Below, in pieces: positions 45,978 to 55,725 of a DNA stretch of 64,000 nt. A program made the position numbers and the translations under genes. Positions within the stretch are counted from its first letter, which is position 1. Every line of letters starts with the position of its first letter. The DNA is from Spirochaetota bacterium (GTDB lineage Bacteria > Spirochaetota > GWB1-36-13 > JAKPDD01), in assembly GCA_029552945.1 (NCBI GenBank), contig JAKPDD010000041.1:1-64000 (forward strand). The letters are read 5' to 3'. Under the pieces are notes generated by a model. It was not told the origin of the DNA, did not search any database, and saw only the letters and a list, made by a program, of their open reading frames with translations.

Positions 45978-47246
45978 ATGTATAGAGTTTCAAACAATCT
46001 TATCTCAAATAATTTTCTTTTTAATATAAACAGACATGAAAACCAGATGTCTGATATACAAAAAAAAATAGGTTCTCAAAGAAATATATTGTTGCCAAGT
46101 GATGATCCTGTAGGGACAACAGAATATATGTTTCAGAGATCCAGGTTATCAGATATAGAGAGATATAAAAGAGGTATTGACCTTTCTAAAGGTAGGATAG
46201 ATCTTACAGATGCAAAATTAAGGGATATAAATGAACTATTAAAGAGAGCAAAAGAGTTATCAGTTCAGGCTGCAAATGGTGTTTTAACTGCAGAAGATAG
46301 AAAGAAGATAGGTGTTGAGATAGACCAGATACTGGAGGAGGTTGTTCAAATAGCAAACACTAAATATAAAGGAGAGTCTTTATTTGGTGGCACTATAACA
46401 GATGAAGAAGCTTTTAAGGTTACAATCTCCAAGGTTATCGACCCTGCAACAGGTAATATAATATATGGAAAGGAGAGCATATCAAAAGTAGAGTATCAGG
46501 GCGATATTTATAGTAAATATTTTGAGGTTGGAAGAGGCGAGTATATAGCAAGTAATATTCCTGGTAGCAATGTGTTCTGGGCAACAAACCAGGTTATAAC
46601 ATCAAATACTCCAGGTACTGGTTATATAGCAACTAGGGACCAGGTTATAAGAATAGATGGAGTTGAAATACAGATTAAGCAGGGCGATAATATAAACTCA
46701 ATAGTTCAGAAGATAAATGGGGCAAACCTTAATGTAAGGGCTGAGGTAGATAATACAACAGGTCAGAACTTGTTAATATTAAGGACAACTGTTCCTCATC
46801 AGATGTATCTTGAAGACATTGGTGGTGGTACTGTACTTCAGGACCTTGGTGTTTTATCAAGCAGTGTAGCAAGACCACCATATAACTATGCACCTTCTGC
46901 CAGTGTTTACGGTGAAACTATTTTTGATGTTCTTATAGGGTTAAGGAATTCTTTATATAAGAATGATATAAATGGGGTTAATAGAAGTATAGGTGGCATA
47001 GATCAATCTATAAGTTCAGTACTTGATAATATTGCTTATATAGGGGCAATCCAAAGAAGAGTTGAAGATACTGAAAACAGGCTTTCTGCTCAAGATATGT
47101 ATGCTAAAGATATTATTAATAGAATAAATGGGCTTGATATGGCAGAGGCAATAACTGACCTTAAAAATATAGAAACAGAATATAATGCAGCTCTACAGAT
47201 TGGTGCTAAAATATTGCCCAAAACACTTTTGGATTATTTAAGATAG
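45978..47246 (+). CDS. flgL: Flagellar hook-associated protein 3
   Basis: Second hook-filament junction protein, 422 residues, a flagellin relative. The N terminus (MYRVSNNLISNNFLFNINRH) and C-terminal segment (MAEAITDLKNIETEYNAALQ) are typical D0/D1 helices. SDDPVGTTEYM near residue 40 is the FlgL counterpart of the flagellin SDDAAG motif. It follows flgK by 12 nt with AAAGGAG. Confidence 0.94.
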   Translation: MYRVSNNLISNNFLFNINRHENQMSDIQKKIGSQRNILLPSDDPVGTTEYMFQRSRLSDIERYKRGIDLSKGRIDLTDAKLRDINELLKRAKELSVQAANGVLTAEDRKKIGVEIDQILEEVVQIANTKYKGESLFGGTITDEEAFKVTISKVIDPATGNIIYGKESISKVEYQGDIYSKYFEVGRGEYIASNIPGSNVFWATNQVITSNTPGTGYIATRDQVIRIDGVEIQIKQGDNINSIVQKINGANLNVRAEVDNTTGQNLLILRTTVPHQMYLEDIGGGTVLQDLGVLSSSVARPPYNYAPSASVYGETIFDVLIGLRNSLYKNDINGVNRSIGGIDQSISSVLDNIAYIGAIQRRVEDTENRLSAQDMYAKDIINRINGLDMAEAITDLKNIETEYNAALQIGAKILPKTLLDYLR

Positions 47247-47304
47247 TAAATAAAAATTTATTTTTTATAAAAAAATTTTATTAAATTATTATAAGGAGTG
47301 GTTT

Positions 47305-47787
47305 ATGGAAAAATATATTGATACCCCAGATGGGAAGATAGCAGTTGATGAGAATGAAAGAATATTTTTTCCCGAGGGTATTTATGCTTTTGAAAATTTG
47401 AGGAATTTTTATATACTTAAAATGGATAATGATAATGTTTTTCACTTACTTCAGTCAGAGGAAAGACCTGAGATAGCTTTTATTATAATAAATCCTTATC
47501 TATTCAAAAAAGATTATGTTTTGAATGTTAGAGAAGAGGACTTAAAATATATAAAAATATTGAGTGAAGAGGATGCTGAAAAGAATCTTGCTGTATTTAC
47601 AATAGTTACAATAAATGAAAACTCCATGACAGCAAACTTATTGGGACCAATAATAATAAATCTTAAAGAGAAAATAGGAAAACAGGCTCTTGCATTAAAC
47701 GAGGAATATTCTACAAAACACGATATATTATCGGAGATAGAAAATAACAAAGAGATAAGAGAGGCATTAGGTGTTAGTACTGGCTAG
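47305..47787 (+). CDS. fliW: Flagellar assembly factor FliW
   Basis: A 160-residue FliW. It binds flagellin and, when free, binds and inactivates CsrA, linking flagellin translation to assembly. The conserved core is visible: [19 protein letters not shown] at the start and ILLQSEE-type residues ([13 protein letters not shown]). It precedes and overlaps csrA by 17 nt, the classic partner arrangement. AAGGAG is 8 nt from the ATG. Confidence 0.94.
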   Translation: MEKYIDTPDGKIAVDENERIFFPEGIYAFENLRNFYILKMDNDNVFHLLQSEERPEIAFIIINPYLFKKDYVLNVREEDLKYIKILSEEDAEKNLAVFTIVTINENSMTANLLGPIIINLKEKIGKQALALNEEYSTKHDILSEIENNKEIREALGVSTG

Positions 47788-48025
47788 GAAACCTAATCAG
47801 AGCATAATGATAGGTGATGATATAGAGATAAAGGTTATTGAGGTTAAGGGGGACCAGATAAAATTGGGTATTCAGGCCCCCAAACATATAGCAGTACATA
47901 GGAAAGAGGTTTATGAAGAGATAAAGAAAGCTAATATAGAAGCAACAAAATCAAAAAAATCAGAGTCAACTTTTAAAAAGATAGCTGACCTTCTTAAAAA
48001 AAACAGGGTAGAAGATAAAAAATGA
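47771..48025 (+). CDS. csrA: Carbon storage regulator CsrA
   Basis: An 84-residue mRNA-binding repressor. [16 protein letters not shown] is the hallmark opening, and RNA-binding residues L4 and R44 are kept. A helical lysine-rich tail after residue 60 makes it longer than enterobacterial CsrA (61), as in FliW-controlled CsrA proteins. The start is GTG at 47771, with GAGG inside fliW. It probably represses flagellin and, by the hairpin described here, flgK. Confidence 0.96.
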   Translation: MLVLARKPNQSIMIGDDIEIKVIEVKGDQIKLGIQAPKHIAVHRKEVYEEIKKANIEATKSKKSESTFKKIADLLKKNRVEDKK

Positions 48026-48630
48026 AGTCTGTTCAAAGACAGAAAGTAGTACCTCTTGTATTTCTTAATATTGTTCTTGTACTTATTCTTTTATTTGTAC
48101 TGAATCATTATAATATAATATCTTTTTCAGGCATTATATCAAAAAAAGCTGAAAAAACCCAAGAGTTTATAGAGGACCCATTTTTATTGGAAAAAGAGAT
48201 GCTTAAAAAACAGTGGGAAGTACTTAATGCAAAGGAACAATCATATATTGAAAAGATGAATGAGTTAAAGAAGAAAGAAGAGTTATTAACTGAAAAATTA
48301 AAAGAGGCTGAAAAAGAGATTGAAATAGCTAAAAGCATGCAAAAAAAACAGGAAGAGATAAAGAAAAATTATGAGGATAGAAAAAAGAATGTAAGAGACC
48401 TCGCTTTAAAAATAGGTAATATGCCACCTAAGGATGGGGTTGCTTTGTTAGAAAAGATGGATCCTGTTCTTGCTGTTGATGTTATAAAGGAGATGGATAA
48501 TATAGCTGTAGAGAGAGGTAAAAAGTCTATTACAGATTACTTATTGTCTATAATGGACAAAGAAAAGGCATCAACAATAATAAGACTTATATCAAGGTAT
48601 CCTACTGATACAACTGAAGAAAACAAATAA
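48022..48630 (+). CDS. flbB: FlbB/MotE-like periplasmic flagellar motor protein
   Basis: A 202-residue single-pass membrane protein. There is a membrane helix at about 10-35, a long coiled coil rich in Lys and Glu at about 55-125, and a C-terminal helical domain of MgtE-N/MotE type ([21 protein letters not shown]). In spirochaetes FlbB is a collar protein of the periplasmic flagellar motor that supports MotB and the collar. It overlaps csrA by 4 nt (ATGA), completing the operon. The placement supports a spirochaete origin. Confidence 0.82.
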   Translation: MKSVQRQKVVPLVFLNIVLVLILLFVLNHYNIISFSGIISKKAEKTQEFIEDPFLLEKEMLKKQWEVLNAKEQSYIEKMNELKKKEELLTEKLKEAEKEIEIAKSMQKKQEEIKKNYEDRKKNVRDLALKIGNMPPKDGVALLEKMDPVLAVDVIKEMDNIAVERGKKSITDYLLSIMDKEKASTIIRLISRYPTDTTEENK

Positions 48631-48972
48631 TAATATTTTTAATTTATCAACATTAATGTTTAAAATTAATTTTAGTAACGAAAATAATATTTTAAAAAAG
48701 GTAAGTTTCTACTTTTATTTATCTTTTATGTTAACTATGATTAGTTAGTAGATTAATAGATTCTGATTTATACTCTTATGTTCAAGTAATTCTTTTTTTT
48801 AATAGTAAGAGATAATTAATCTGTATTTATATTCCAGAAGGTTTTTCTTTTCTTTATAATAAGTAATAATTTAGTTTTAAAAATTGCGTAATAATTTATA
48901 ATTTATAAGAGAAACTTAAAGGAAAAATAAATTTTTTATTAAAAAATTTTGGTTAAAGAATTTTTATTATCT
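48631..48972. other. 342-nt AT-rich gap with no recognised element
   Basis: Non-coding stretch between the converging flbB and bactofilin genes. It contains only AT-only palindromes such as AAATTTTTT/AAAAAATTT near 48929-48950. No RNA, promoter or clear terminator is visible. Confidence 0.4.
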
Positions 48973-49467
48973 CTAATTCTTGTTTTTTCTGTTTTTAGGC
49001 TTATTATTATCTTCTTTCATATTATTAGAGATAATTTCTTTTTTGTTTTCTTGGATTTGACTATTGTTTGTTCTACCTGAAAACTCCATATTATATTTTT
49101 CTTTTATTTTTTTTATTAAATCTTCCTGAGAATACATATTACATGTTGCCTCCAGTGTAGCACCGTCTGCAACTTTTAATTTATATGTATCAATACTCCC
49201 CCTTACTTCTGCTGTCTCATCAATCTCAACCTTGCTTTTTGCTATTATTGAACCGTTGAACTTACCTGCAATTATTATTTCATTTGCCACAATATCAGCA
49301 TTTACGTTACCATCTTTATCTATAAATAATAGCCCTTCTCCTTTTATTGTTCCCCTAAATGTACCATTTATTTTTATTGATTTTTTAAACTCAAGTTCTC
49401 CTTCCAGTGTGTTATTATAAGATATTATACTTTTTATTTCTTCTCTTCCCTCTATAAAATAGTTCAT
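48973..49467 (-). CDS. Bactofilin
   Basis: A 164-residue cytoskeletal beta-helix protein. The core at about 15-115 repeats short strands with glycine turns (INGTFRGTIKGEGLL, IIAGKFNGSIIAKSKVEIDE). The tail is charged and disordered. Bactofilins polymerise without nucleotide and organise cell shape, peptidoglycan synthesis or polar structures. In spirochaetes they affect cell helicity and width. AAAGGA precedes the ATG. It is transcribed alone, divergently from the EF-G-like gene. Confidence 0.9.
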   Translation of the reverse strand: MNYFIEGREEIKSIISYNNTLEGELEFKKSIKINGTFRGTIKGEGLLFIDKDGNVNADIVANEIIIAGKFNGSIIAKSKVEIDETAEVRGSIDTYKLKVADGATLEATCNMYSQEDLIKKIKEKYNMEFSGRTNNSQIQENKKEIISNNMKEDNNKPKNRKNKN

Positions 49468-49519
49468 TTTTTTTCCTTTTAGAAGGTTAATATCTAAAAA
49501 TTTACTAATTATTTTATAC

Positions 49520-49548
49520 TTGACAAAAATATATAAAAATATTTTACT
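49520..49548 (+). promoter_or_regulatory. Sigma-70 promoter of the EF-G-like gene
   Basis: Perfect TTGACA (49520-49525), 17-bp spacer, TTTACT (49543-49548, four of six). The predicted start site is about 30 nt before the ATG. Confidence 0.55.
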
Positions 49549-49585
49549 TTATTTCTAAAAGTATTTGTTATTATTAGGGGGTAAT

Positions 49586-51676
49586 ATGAAAAAACATCCT
49601 ACAATAGAAGTAAGAAATGTTGCTGTGGTAGGGCATAATAATACAGGGAAAACTTCACTTGTTGAGGCTTTATTACTTTATACAGGTGTTATAAGTGAGG
49701 CTGAAAGGGGCAAGATTTGTGACTTTGATGATGAGGAGAAAAAAAAGGGTTTTTCAATACATAGTTCTATTGTTTCTTTTGAATATTCAAATATTAAAAT
49801 TAATATTATAGATACACCAGGAATTTCTGACTTTGTAGGAGATGTTTTTGCTGCATTAAGAGCTGTTGAGTCTGTTATAATACTTGCTGATGCTGAGTTT
49901 GGTATACAGATTGAAACAGAAAAGGTATGGGAATATGCTAATGAATATAATATACCAAGGATTGTTTTTATAAATAAGATGGATAAAGAGGAGGCAGACT
50001 TTTTTAAAGTTGCAAAAGAGATGGAAGATAGGTTTCATGTACCTGTTGTTCCTCTTGAAATACCTATTGGCAAAGGTAAGGATTTTAAAGGTGTTATAAA
50101 TCTTATAAAGAAAAAAGCATATTATGTTAAGAATGGATTTAAGGTTGAAGAATCAGAGATACCAAAAGAATATGAAGAGATTTTTAAAGAATATTATGAT
50201 AAACTTGTTAGTGTAGTTGCTGAGACAAGTGCTGAACTTGAGGAAAAATATCTTGAAGGTAGTGATTTTACTGAAAATGATATTAGAGAGGGATTAAGCA
50301 AGTGTATAAAAACTTTTAAAATAGTTTCAATTGTCTGTGGTTCTGCCCAGAAAGTTATTGGTATATATAGCTTGCTTGAAATATTAAAAGATGAGATGCC
50401 TGATCCTTATTTTATAGGCGAGGTTATGGGTTCATCACTTAAAAATGAAAATGATATTGAAGTAAGAGAGTGTAAAGATAGCCAACCTTTCTGTGGATTT
50501 GTTTTTAAAACAAGAATAGACCCATATACTGGAAGAATAAATTATATTAAAGTTGAGTCTGGAAAAATTAAGCCAGGTGATACTATACTTGTTGTTAAAG
50601 ATAAGAATAATTATGTGGAAGAAAAAGTTATTCATATATATTCAGCTGTTGGTGAGAAACTTGATGAGGTTGAGGAGATAGTTGCAGGTGATATAGGTGT
50701 TATTGTAAAATCAGAGAATATGCATACCGGGAATACTGTTTGTGATCCTAAGAATCCTATAATTTTACAACCACTTAAAGTTCTAAATCCAATATATTTC
50801 CTATCTTTTAAAGTTGATGATAAAAACATTGAAGAAAAGTTTATTGAGGAGATTAGTAAATATCATGAAGAGGACCCTACTTTCAAATTAGAATATGACC
50901 CTACAACAAAAGAGCATTTATTAAAAGGTATGGGGGAGCTTCACCTTAACCTTATTGTTGATAAGATATCAACTAAACTTAAAACTAATGTTAAGACAGC
51001 TCTTCCTAAGGTCCCTTATAAGGAGACTATAAAATTACCTTTCAAATCTCACTATAAACATAAAAAACAGAGTGGTGGTAGGGGCCAGTATGGCGAAGTA
51101 TTTATTGAGGTTGAACCTTTAGCAAGAGGCAAAGGTTTTGAGTTTGTTGATAAAATATTTGGAGGGCATATACCAAAACAGTACATACCTGGTGTTGAAA
51201 AAGGTATAAGAGAGGCTATGGAGGAGGGTGTTATAGCAGGGTATCCTGTAACAGATATAAGGGTTATACTTGTTGATGGTTCATTCCACCCTGTTGATTC
51301 GAGTGAACTTGCTTTTAAAATTGCTGCATGGCATGCACTCAAGGAGGGATTAAAAACAGCAAAAAATATTATTATAGAACCTATAATGAGAGTTAAAATA
51401 ATGACTGAGAATAGCATTACTGGTGATATATTGAATGATCTTAATTCAAGGCATGGTAAAGTCCTTGAAATAAGACAGGCAAAGGGTGATAATGAAGATA
51501 AAAATTCTGTACAGATTATAGAAGCATACGTTCCTTTAAAAGATATGTTAACTTATGCTATTGACTTAAAATCGATAAGTAAGGGAAAAAGTAATTTTGA
51601 AATGGAGTTTTCACACTATGATGTTTTGCCTGATATATTTTGGGATAAGGCTATTGGACAGAATAAAAATTTATGA
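49586..51676 (+). CDS. Elongation factor G-like GTPase
   Basis: A 696-residue EF-G paralogue. ATG 49586 is chosen because AGGGGG precedes it. G1 is GHNNTGKT (16-23), not the canonical AHIDAGKT. DTPGISDF and NKMD are normal. The switch I segment reads KGFSIHSS where EF-G has RGITI. Domain II-V segments (GRGQYGEVFIEVEPL, GAYPVTDI-type) are intact. It belongs to the second EF-G class found in spirochaetes and others, one member of which acts in ribosome recycling. The standard fusA is not in view. It heads a plus-strand run with PilZ genes. Confidence 0.88.
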   Translation: MKKHPTIEVRNVAVVGHNNTGKTSLVEALLLYTGVISEAERGKICDFDDEEKKKGFSIHSSIVSFEYSNIKINIIDTPGISDFVGDVFAALRAVESVIILADAEFGIQIETEKVWEYANEYNIPRIVFINKMDKEEADFFKVAKEMEDRFHVPVVPLEIPIGKGKDFKGVINLIKKKAYYVKNGFKVEESEIPKEYEEIFKEYYDKLVSVVAETSAELEEKYLEGSDFTENDIREGLSKCIKTFKIVSIVCGSAQKVIGIYSLLEILKDEMPDPYFIGEVMGSSLKNENDIEVRECKDSQPFCGFVFKTRIDPYTGRINYIKVESGKIKPGDTILVVKDKNNYVEEKVIHIYSAVGEKLDEVEEIVAGDIGVIVKSENMHTGNTVCDPKNPIILQPLKVLNPIYFLSFKVDDKNIEEKFIEEISKYHEEDPTFKLEYDPTTKEHLLKGMGELHLNLIVDKISTKLKTNVKTALPKVPYKETIKLPFKSHYKHKKQSGGRGQYGEVFIEVEPLARGKGFEFVDKIFGGHIPKQYIPGVEKGIREAMEEGVIAGYPVTDIRVILVDGSFHPVDSSELAFKIAAWHALKEGLKTAKNIIIEPIMRVKIMTENSITGDILNDLNSRHGKVLEIRQAKGDNEDKNSVQIIEAYVPLKDMLTYAIDLKSISKGKSNFEMEFSHYDVLPDIFWDKAIGQNKNL

Positions 51677-51734
51677 TTAAATTTGTAATTTAAAGTTTTT
51701 AAAATATTTTTATTGAATTAAAAGGGGATTATGA

Positions 51735-52109
51735 ATGGATCAAGTACTAGAGGCTTATGAAGAGAGGAGAAGATATAAAAGAGAAAAATCTTTTCTTGTT
51801 GGTCTGGTTAATAAAAAGTTAGTTTATATTGAAGATATAAGTAGAGGTGGTGTAAAGTTGCTGTCTGCTGAAAATATTGGTGCTCCGGGTGATAGAGTTA
51901 TACTTGATACACATCTTTTTAATGACAAGCTTGACAGTCATATACTGATAAAGAGTAAGATTGTTTGGGTAAGAGAGATAGAAAATGGTTATGGGTTCTA
52001 TGTTGGTTTAGAGTTTATCGATGATAGTATTGAATTTGATAATAACTTTAAACATATATGGGAGATAAATAATTTCTTATTAAACATAAGAAACAAATTT
52101 ATAGATTGA
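51735..52109 (+). CDS. PilZ-domain protein 1
   Basis: A 124-residue single PilZ domain. RRRYKREK at 11-18 supplies the R-x-x-x-R and EDISRGGVKLLS the (D/N)-x-S-x-x-G motif, so c-di-GMP binding is likely. VWVREIENGYGFYVGLEF is the typical last strand pair. It follows the EF-G-like gene by 58 nt and precedes a paralogue by 10 nt. PilZ proteins control motility or exopolysaccharide. Confidence 0.85.
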   Translation: MDQVLEAYEERRRYKREKSFLVGLVNKKLVYIEDISRGGVKLLSAENIGAPGDRVILDTHLFNDKLDSHILIKSKIVWVREIENGYGFYVGLEFIDDSIEFDNNFKHIWEINNFLLNIRNKFID

Positions 52110-52119
52110 GGTTTTTAAA

Positions 52120-52473
52120 ATGCCAGAAGATAAGAGAAGATATACAAGAGAGGAGTGTTTTTTTGTTGGAACTGTTGGCAATAAGCTTGTATATGTTGCT
52201 GATGTAAGTAAAGGAGGAATGAAGCTTATTTCAGCAGATCCTATCGGCAAGGTCGGGGATATAATAAAATTTAATGCACATATTCCATCAGATGTCCTTG
52301 AGGATATTATAATAGAGTCAAAAATAGTTTGGGTTAGAAAAATGGAAGAAGAATATGGTTTTTTAACAGGTATTGAGTTTATGGAAGTGGGACCTGAGTT
52401 TGAAAAGAATATTAAGCATATTATTGAACTTAATGAGTTTATAATTAAGATAAGAAAAAATCTTTTAAGTTAG
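52120..52473 (+). CDS. PilZ-domain protein 2
   Basis: A 117-residue paralogue of the preceding gene. DKRRYTREE and ADVSKGGMKLIS carry the two c-di-GMP-binding motifs. VWVRKMEEEYGFLTGIEF aligns closely with protein 1, so the pair arose by tandem duplication. GAGG lies upstream. Two c-di-GMP receptors of the same size with slightly different loops suggest different targets or affinities. Confidence 0.85.
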   Translation: MPEDKRRYTREECFFVGTVGNKLVYVADVSKGGMKLISADPIGKVGDIIKFNAHIPSDVLEDIIIESKIVWVRKMEEEYGFLTGIEFMEVGPEFEKNIKHIIELNEFIIKIRKNLLS

Positions 52474-52551
52474 TTTTTTTATTTATATTTATATTCTTAC
52501 TTTTTATTTATTAACTTTATCATTATTTATTAAAATAATCAGGGGGAATTT

Positions 52552-53292
52552 ATGGATATTCAACTTATTTTGGTTATTTCTGTTTTTGCTATATTGATTA
52601 TATCTAATACTATTAAAATAGTCCCAGAGTATGTTAGAGCTGTTGTTTTTAGATTAGGAAGGTATTATAAAACAAAAGGCCCAGGGCTTATATTTGTTAT
52701 TCCGGGTGTAGATAGAGTACAGAGGGTTGACTTAAGGACAGTAACACTTGATGTGCCCATTCAAGAGGTTATAACAAGGGATAATATACCGGTAAAAGTT
52801 AATGCGGTCTGTTATTTTAGAGTTGTTCAACCAGAGAAGGCTGTTATAAATGTTAAAGACTACTATGAGGCAACATCTCAGATATCTCAAACAACTCTAA
52901 GGAGTGTCTGTGGTCAGCTTGAACTTGATGATATTCTAGCTAAGAGGGAAGAGATAAACTTTAAACTTCAAAAAATAATAGATGAGCAAACAGAACCATG
53001 GGGAATAAAAGTTTCTATTGTTGAGATAAAGGATGTACAGATACCACAGGGTATGCAAAAAGCTATTGCATCACAGGCAGAGGCAGAGAGAGAAAGGAGA
53101 GCAAAGATAATAAGTGCTGAGGGTGAGTTCCAAGCATCTCAAAAGTTATCCGAAGCAGCAGATATAATATCTAAAAATCCTGTGGCATTACAATTAAGAT
53201 TTTTACAAACTATAAGAGAGGCTGCAAGTGAAAAAAACTCTGTAATTTTTGTTCCTTTACCGATGGATATATTTAAAAAAATAGTAGATTAA
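52552..53292 (+). CDS. Slipin / SPFH-domain membrane protein
   Basis: A 246-residue stomatin-like protein. A membrane helix at 3-20 is followed by an SPFH domain ([38 protein letters not shown]) and a C-terminal coiled coil with [18 protein letters not shown]. Slipins form membrane scaffolds and often work with a NfeD partner, which is not seen here. GGGGGAA precedes the ATG. Confidence 0.92.
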   Translation: MDIQLILVISVFAILIISNTIKIVPEYVRAVVFRLGRYYKTKGPGLIFVIPGVDRVQRVDLRTVTLDVPIQEVITRDNIPVKVNAVCYFRVVQPEKAVINVKDYYEATSQISQTTLRSVCGQLELDDILAKREEINFKLQKIIDEQTEPWGIKVSIVEIKDVQIPQGMQKAIASQAEAERERRAKIISAEGEFQASQKLSEAADIISKNPVALQLRFLQTIREAASEKNSVIFVPLPMDIFKKIVD

Positions 53293-53313
53293 AAATATTT
53301 TTAAAGGTTTTTT

Positions 53314-54057
53314 ATGAAACTTAAATTAATTGATGAGTTCTTAAAAAATAAACTGTTGATTGATAAGATCCCAGATATATCTATAAATGGGCTTCAGGTT
53401 GGTGATTATAATAGTGATATAAAAAAGATTGCTTTTAGTGTGGATTCAAATATAAAGGTTATAGAAAAAGCAGTAGAAAATAAGGCAGATCTTTTAATAG
53501 TTCATCATGGCATATTTTGGGGAAAAGTATTTCCTATAACAGGAGCCGATTTTAAAAAATTTGAATTGATGATAAAAAATAATCTTGCTCTTTATGCTAT
53601 CCATTTGCCTTTGGACCTTAACAGAGAGGTAGGCAATAATTATACTATTTCAAAATTATTGGGACTTTATAACATAGAGGAGTTTGGAAATTATCATGGA
53701 ATCAACATAGGGTATTTAGGTTATACTGATGATAATAATATTATTGCTAAAACTCTATCTTTATCTTCAAGTCCTCGTCCTTTTATAAACAATGATAGGA
53801 GAATAAAGAGTGTTGCTGTTGTTTCTGGCAAAGGTGGTTCTGATATACTGGAGGAGTTTATAAAGAAAGATATTGACCTTTTTGTTACTGGGGAGATCGA
53901 ACATTCAAGTTATAATAGAATATTGGATACTGCTGTTAATGTTATAGCTTTGGGGCATTATGATTCTGAAAAATTTGGGATTCTAGAACTTAAAAAAATT
54001 TTAGAAAAAGAATTTGGATTAGAAACTCTTTTTATAGAGTGCCCTACATCATTTTAA
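53314..54057 (+). CDS. Nif3-like dinuclear metal-binding protein
   Basis: A 247-residue member of the Nif3/YbgI/DUF34 family. VHHGIFWGK, HLPLDLN, GEIEHSSYN and LGHYDSEKFG supply the conserved His/Glu metal ligands, and SINGLQVG opens the domain. Members form hexameric rings with two metals per subunit. Their reaction is not settled; GTP cyclohydrolase-like roles have been proposed. It starts 21 nt after the slipin gene. Confidence 0.92.
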   Translation: MKLKLIDEFLKNKLLIDKIPDISINGLQVGDYNSDIKKIAFSVDSNIKVIEKAVENKADLLIVHHGIFWGKVFPITGADFKKFELMIKNNLALYAIHLPLDLNREVGNNYTISKLLGLYNIEEFGNYHGINIGYLGYTDDNNIIAKTLSLSSSPRPFINNDRRIKSVAVVSGKGGSDILEEFIKKDIDLFVTGEIEHSSYNRILDTAVNVIALGHYDSEKFGILELKKILEKEFGLETLFIECPTSF

Positions 54058-54092
54058 TTATAATTAAACTATAAGTCTTTTAAGGAGTTTTT

Positions 54093-54827
54093 ATGTATAA
54101 AGTTAATTATGAGTCTTATGTTGAAATTATAGATAATGTCTACTGGGTTGGTAATCATAACTCAATCCCTTTACATGCTAATCCATATCTTGTTGGTTTT
54201 GGTGATGAGTTTATTATTTTTGATCCGGGTGGAGTTAATGATTTTAGTGTTGTAACTCAAAAAATACTTAATATTACTGACCTTAATTCTATAAAATATA
54301 TTGTTCTTCATCATGAAGACCCTGATATATGTGGGATGACTCACTTTCTGGAGGAGATGATACCTACTGTAAAAATAATTGTTAATAATAATTATAGTGA
54401 GCTTTTTATAAAAAATTATGGTATTGAAAATCCAATACTTAACATAAGTAAATTGAACAAATTTAAAATTGGTGGTGTTGAAATTGAGTTTATACCGACC
54501 CCATTTTTACATTCACCATCATCTTTTATGACCTACATTAAAGATTATAAAATACTTTTTTCAAGTGACCTTTTTGGGTGGATTGGTAATAATAGTAGAG
54601 ATATATTTTCAAATAGTGTAGGTATTGAGAACTACATTTTATGGCATAAGTCCATAGTCTCTTCATTAGATATATTTAAACCTGTTATAAATACTGTAAA
54701 AAGTCTTGACATAAGTATAATAGCTTCTCAGCATGGTGGTGTTATATATGGTGCTGATAGAATAGATAATATTTTAAATATACTTGAAAATACTGAATAC
54801 TCTTATAGAAATATTCTCTTAATATAA
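54093..54827 (+). CDS. ODP-like di-iron metallo-beta-lactamase-fold protein
   Basis: A 244-residue stand-alone metallo-beta-lactamase fold related to the core of flavodiiron proteins. Candidate ligands are H73-x-E75-x-x-D78, H140, D159 and H214; the spacing between D78, H140 and D159 (62, 19) resembles flavodiiron proteins. The canonical H-x-E-x-D-H is changed to HHEDPD, as in oxygen-binding di-iron proteins (ODP). Treponema denticola ODP is an iron/oxygen sensor in chemotaxis. No flavodoxin domain is present. It is 28 nt upstream of a soluble histidine kinase, so it may be the sensory input for that kinase. Confidence 0.78.
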   Translation: MYKVNYESYVEIIDNVYWVGNHNSIPLHANPYLVGFGDEFIIFDPGGVNDFSVVTQKILNITDLNSIKYIVLHHEDPDICGMTHFLEEMIPTVKIIVNNNYSELFIKNYGIENPILNISKLNKFKIGGVEIEFIPTPFLHSPSSFMTYIKDYKILFSSDLFGWIGNNSRDIFSNSVGIENYILWHKSIVSSLDIFKPVINTVKSLDISIIASQHGGVIYGADRIDNILNILENTEYSYRNILLI

Positions 54828-54855
54828 ACTTTAAATAAATAGAAAGGTAAGTGTT

Positions 54856-55725
54856 ATGAATTTGCATGATTTTTTTGTAAGTAGAAAAAAAGAGGATAAC
54901 TATGTAAATGAGATAATTAAAAATTATCTTGAAAATAAAGCTAATATATATTCATATCAGAAAAAGTCTGAATTATTAAAGAAAGTTATAGAACTTTTTA
55001 CAGATCAATCAAAAAAACTTATGAGCCTTAATTTTATGAAGGATAGGGTTCTTGGAATAATATCACATGAACTTAAAAACAGTATAAATATTATTCAGAA
55101 TTATGCTGAATATATACTTAATCTGAAAAAAAATAAGATTGATAAAGATGTTGAACTAGGTTTAAAAATAATATTTAATACTGCTATAAATACTACACTT
55201 TTACTTGATAATATTCTTGATTTTTCATCTATTCAAAGTGGTAATGTAAAGATATTTATTGATAGTTTTAATGTAATAGATCTTGTTGAAAACATTATAA
55301 TAGCAAATTCTGCTTTATTAGATTTTAAGAAACTTAATATTGTTTTTAATAAGACTTCTAATAAATTAATTGTAAAAAGTGATAAATATAAACTCTATCA
55401 AATATTTAGTAATATATTATCAAATGCTATAAAATATACTCCTGAAGGTAAGAATATATATGTTAAAGTAGAGAATGATGATTATTTTGTGTATATATCT
55501 ATAAAAGACGAGGGGCAGGGTATTCCTGAAGATAAGATTGATAAATTATTTATCCCATATTCAAAAGTATTTAGTAAACCTACAGGTAAAGAAAGGAGTA
55601 CTGGTCTTGGGCTTTTTATAACAAAATACCTTGCTGATGCTATAAAATGTAAGATTGATGTTAAAAGTAAGGTAGGTGAGGGTTCTGTTTTTACTTTAAT
55701 AATTCCTTTTGATTATAAAGAGTAG
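54856..55725 (+). CDS. Soluble sensor histidine kinase
   Basis: A 289-residue kinase with no membrane helix. The N-terminal 55 residues are helical and match no known sensor domain. The H box GIISHELKN carries H71. The N box (IFSNILSNAIKYTPEG), G1 (DEGQGIP) and G2 (STGLGLFI) are intact. The lack of PAS, GAF or membrane sensor implies input from a partner protein, most likely the ODP-like protein encoded just upstream. No response regulator is nearby. Its last 13 nt overlap the end of the converging glycosyltransferase gene. Confidence 0.92.
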   Translation: MNLHDFFVSRKKEDNYVNEIIKNYLENKANIYSYQKKSELLKKVIELFTDQSKKLMSLNFMKDRVLGIISHELKNSINIIQNYAEYILNLKKNKIDKDVELGLKIIFNTAINTTLLLDNILDFSSIQSGNVKIFIDSFNVIDLVENIIIANSALLDFKKLNIVFNKTSNKLIVKSDKYKLYQIFSNILSNAIKYTPEGKNIYVKVENDDYFVYISIKDEGQGIPEDKIDKLFIPYSKVFSKPTGKERSTGLGLFITKYLADAIKCKIDVKSKVGEGSVFTLIIPFDYKE

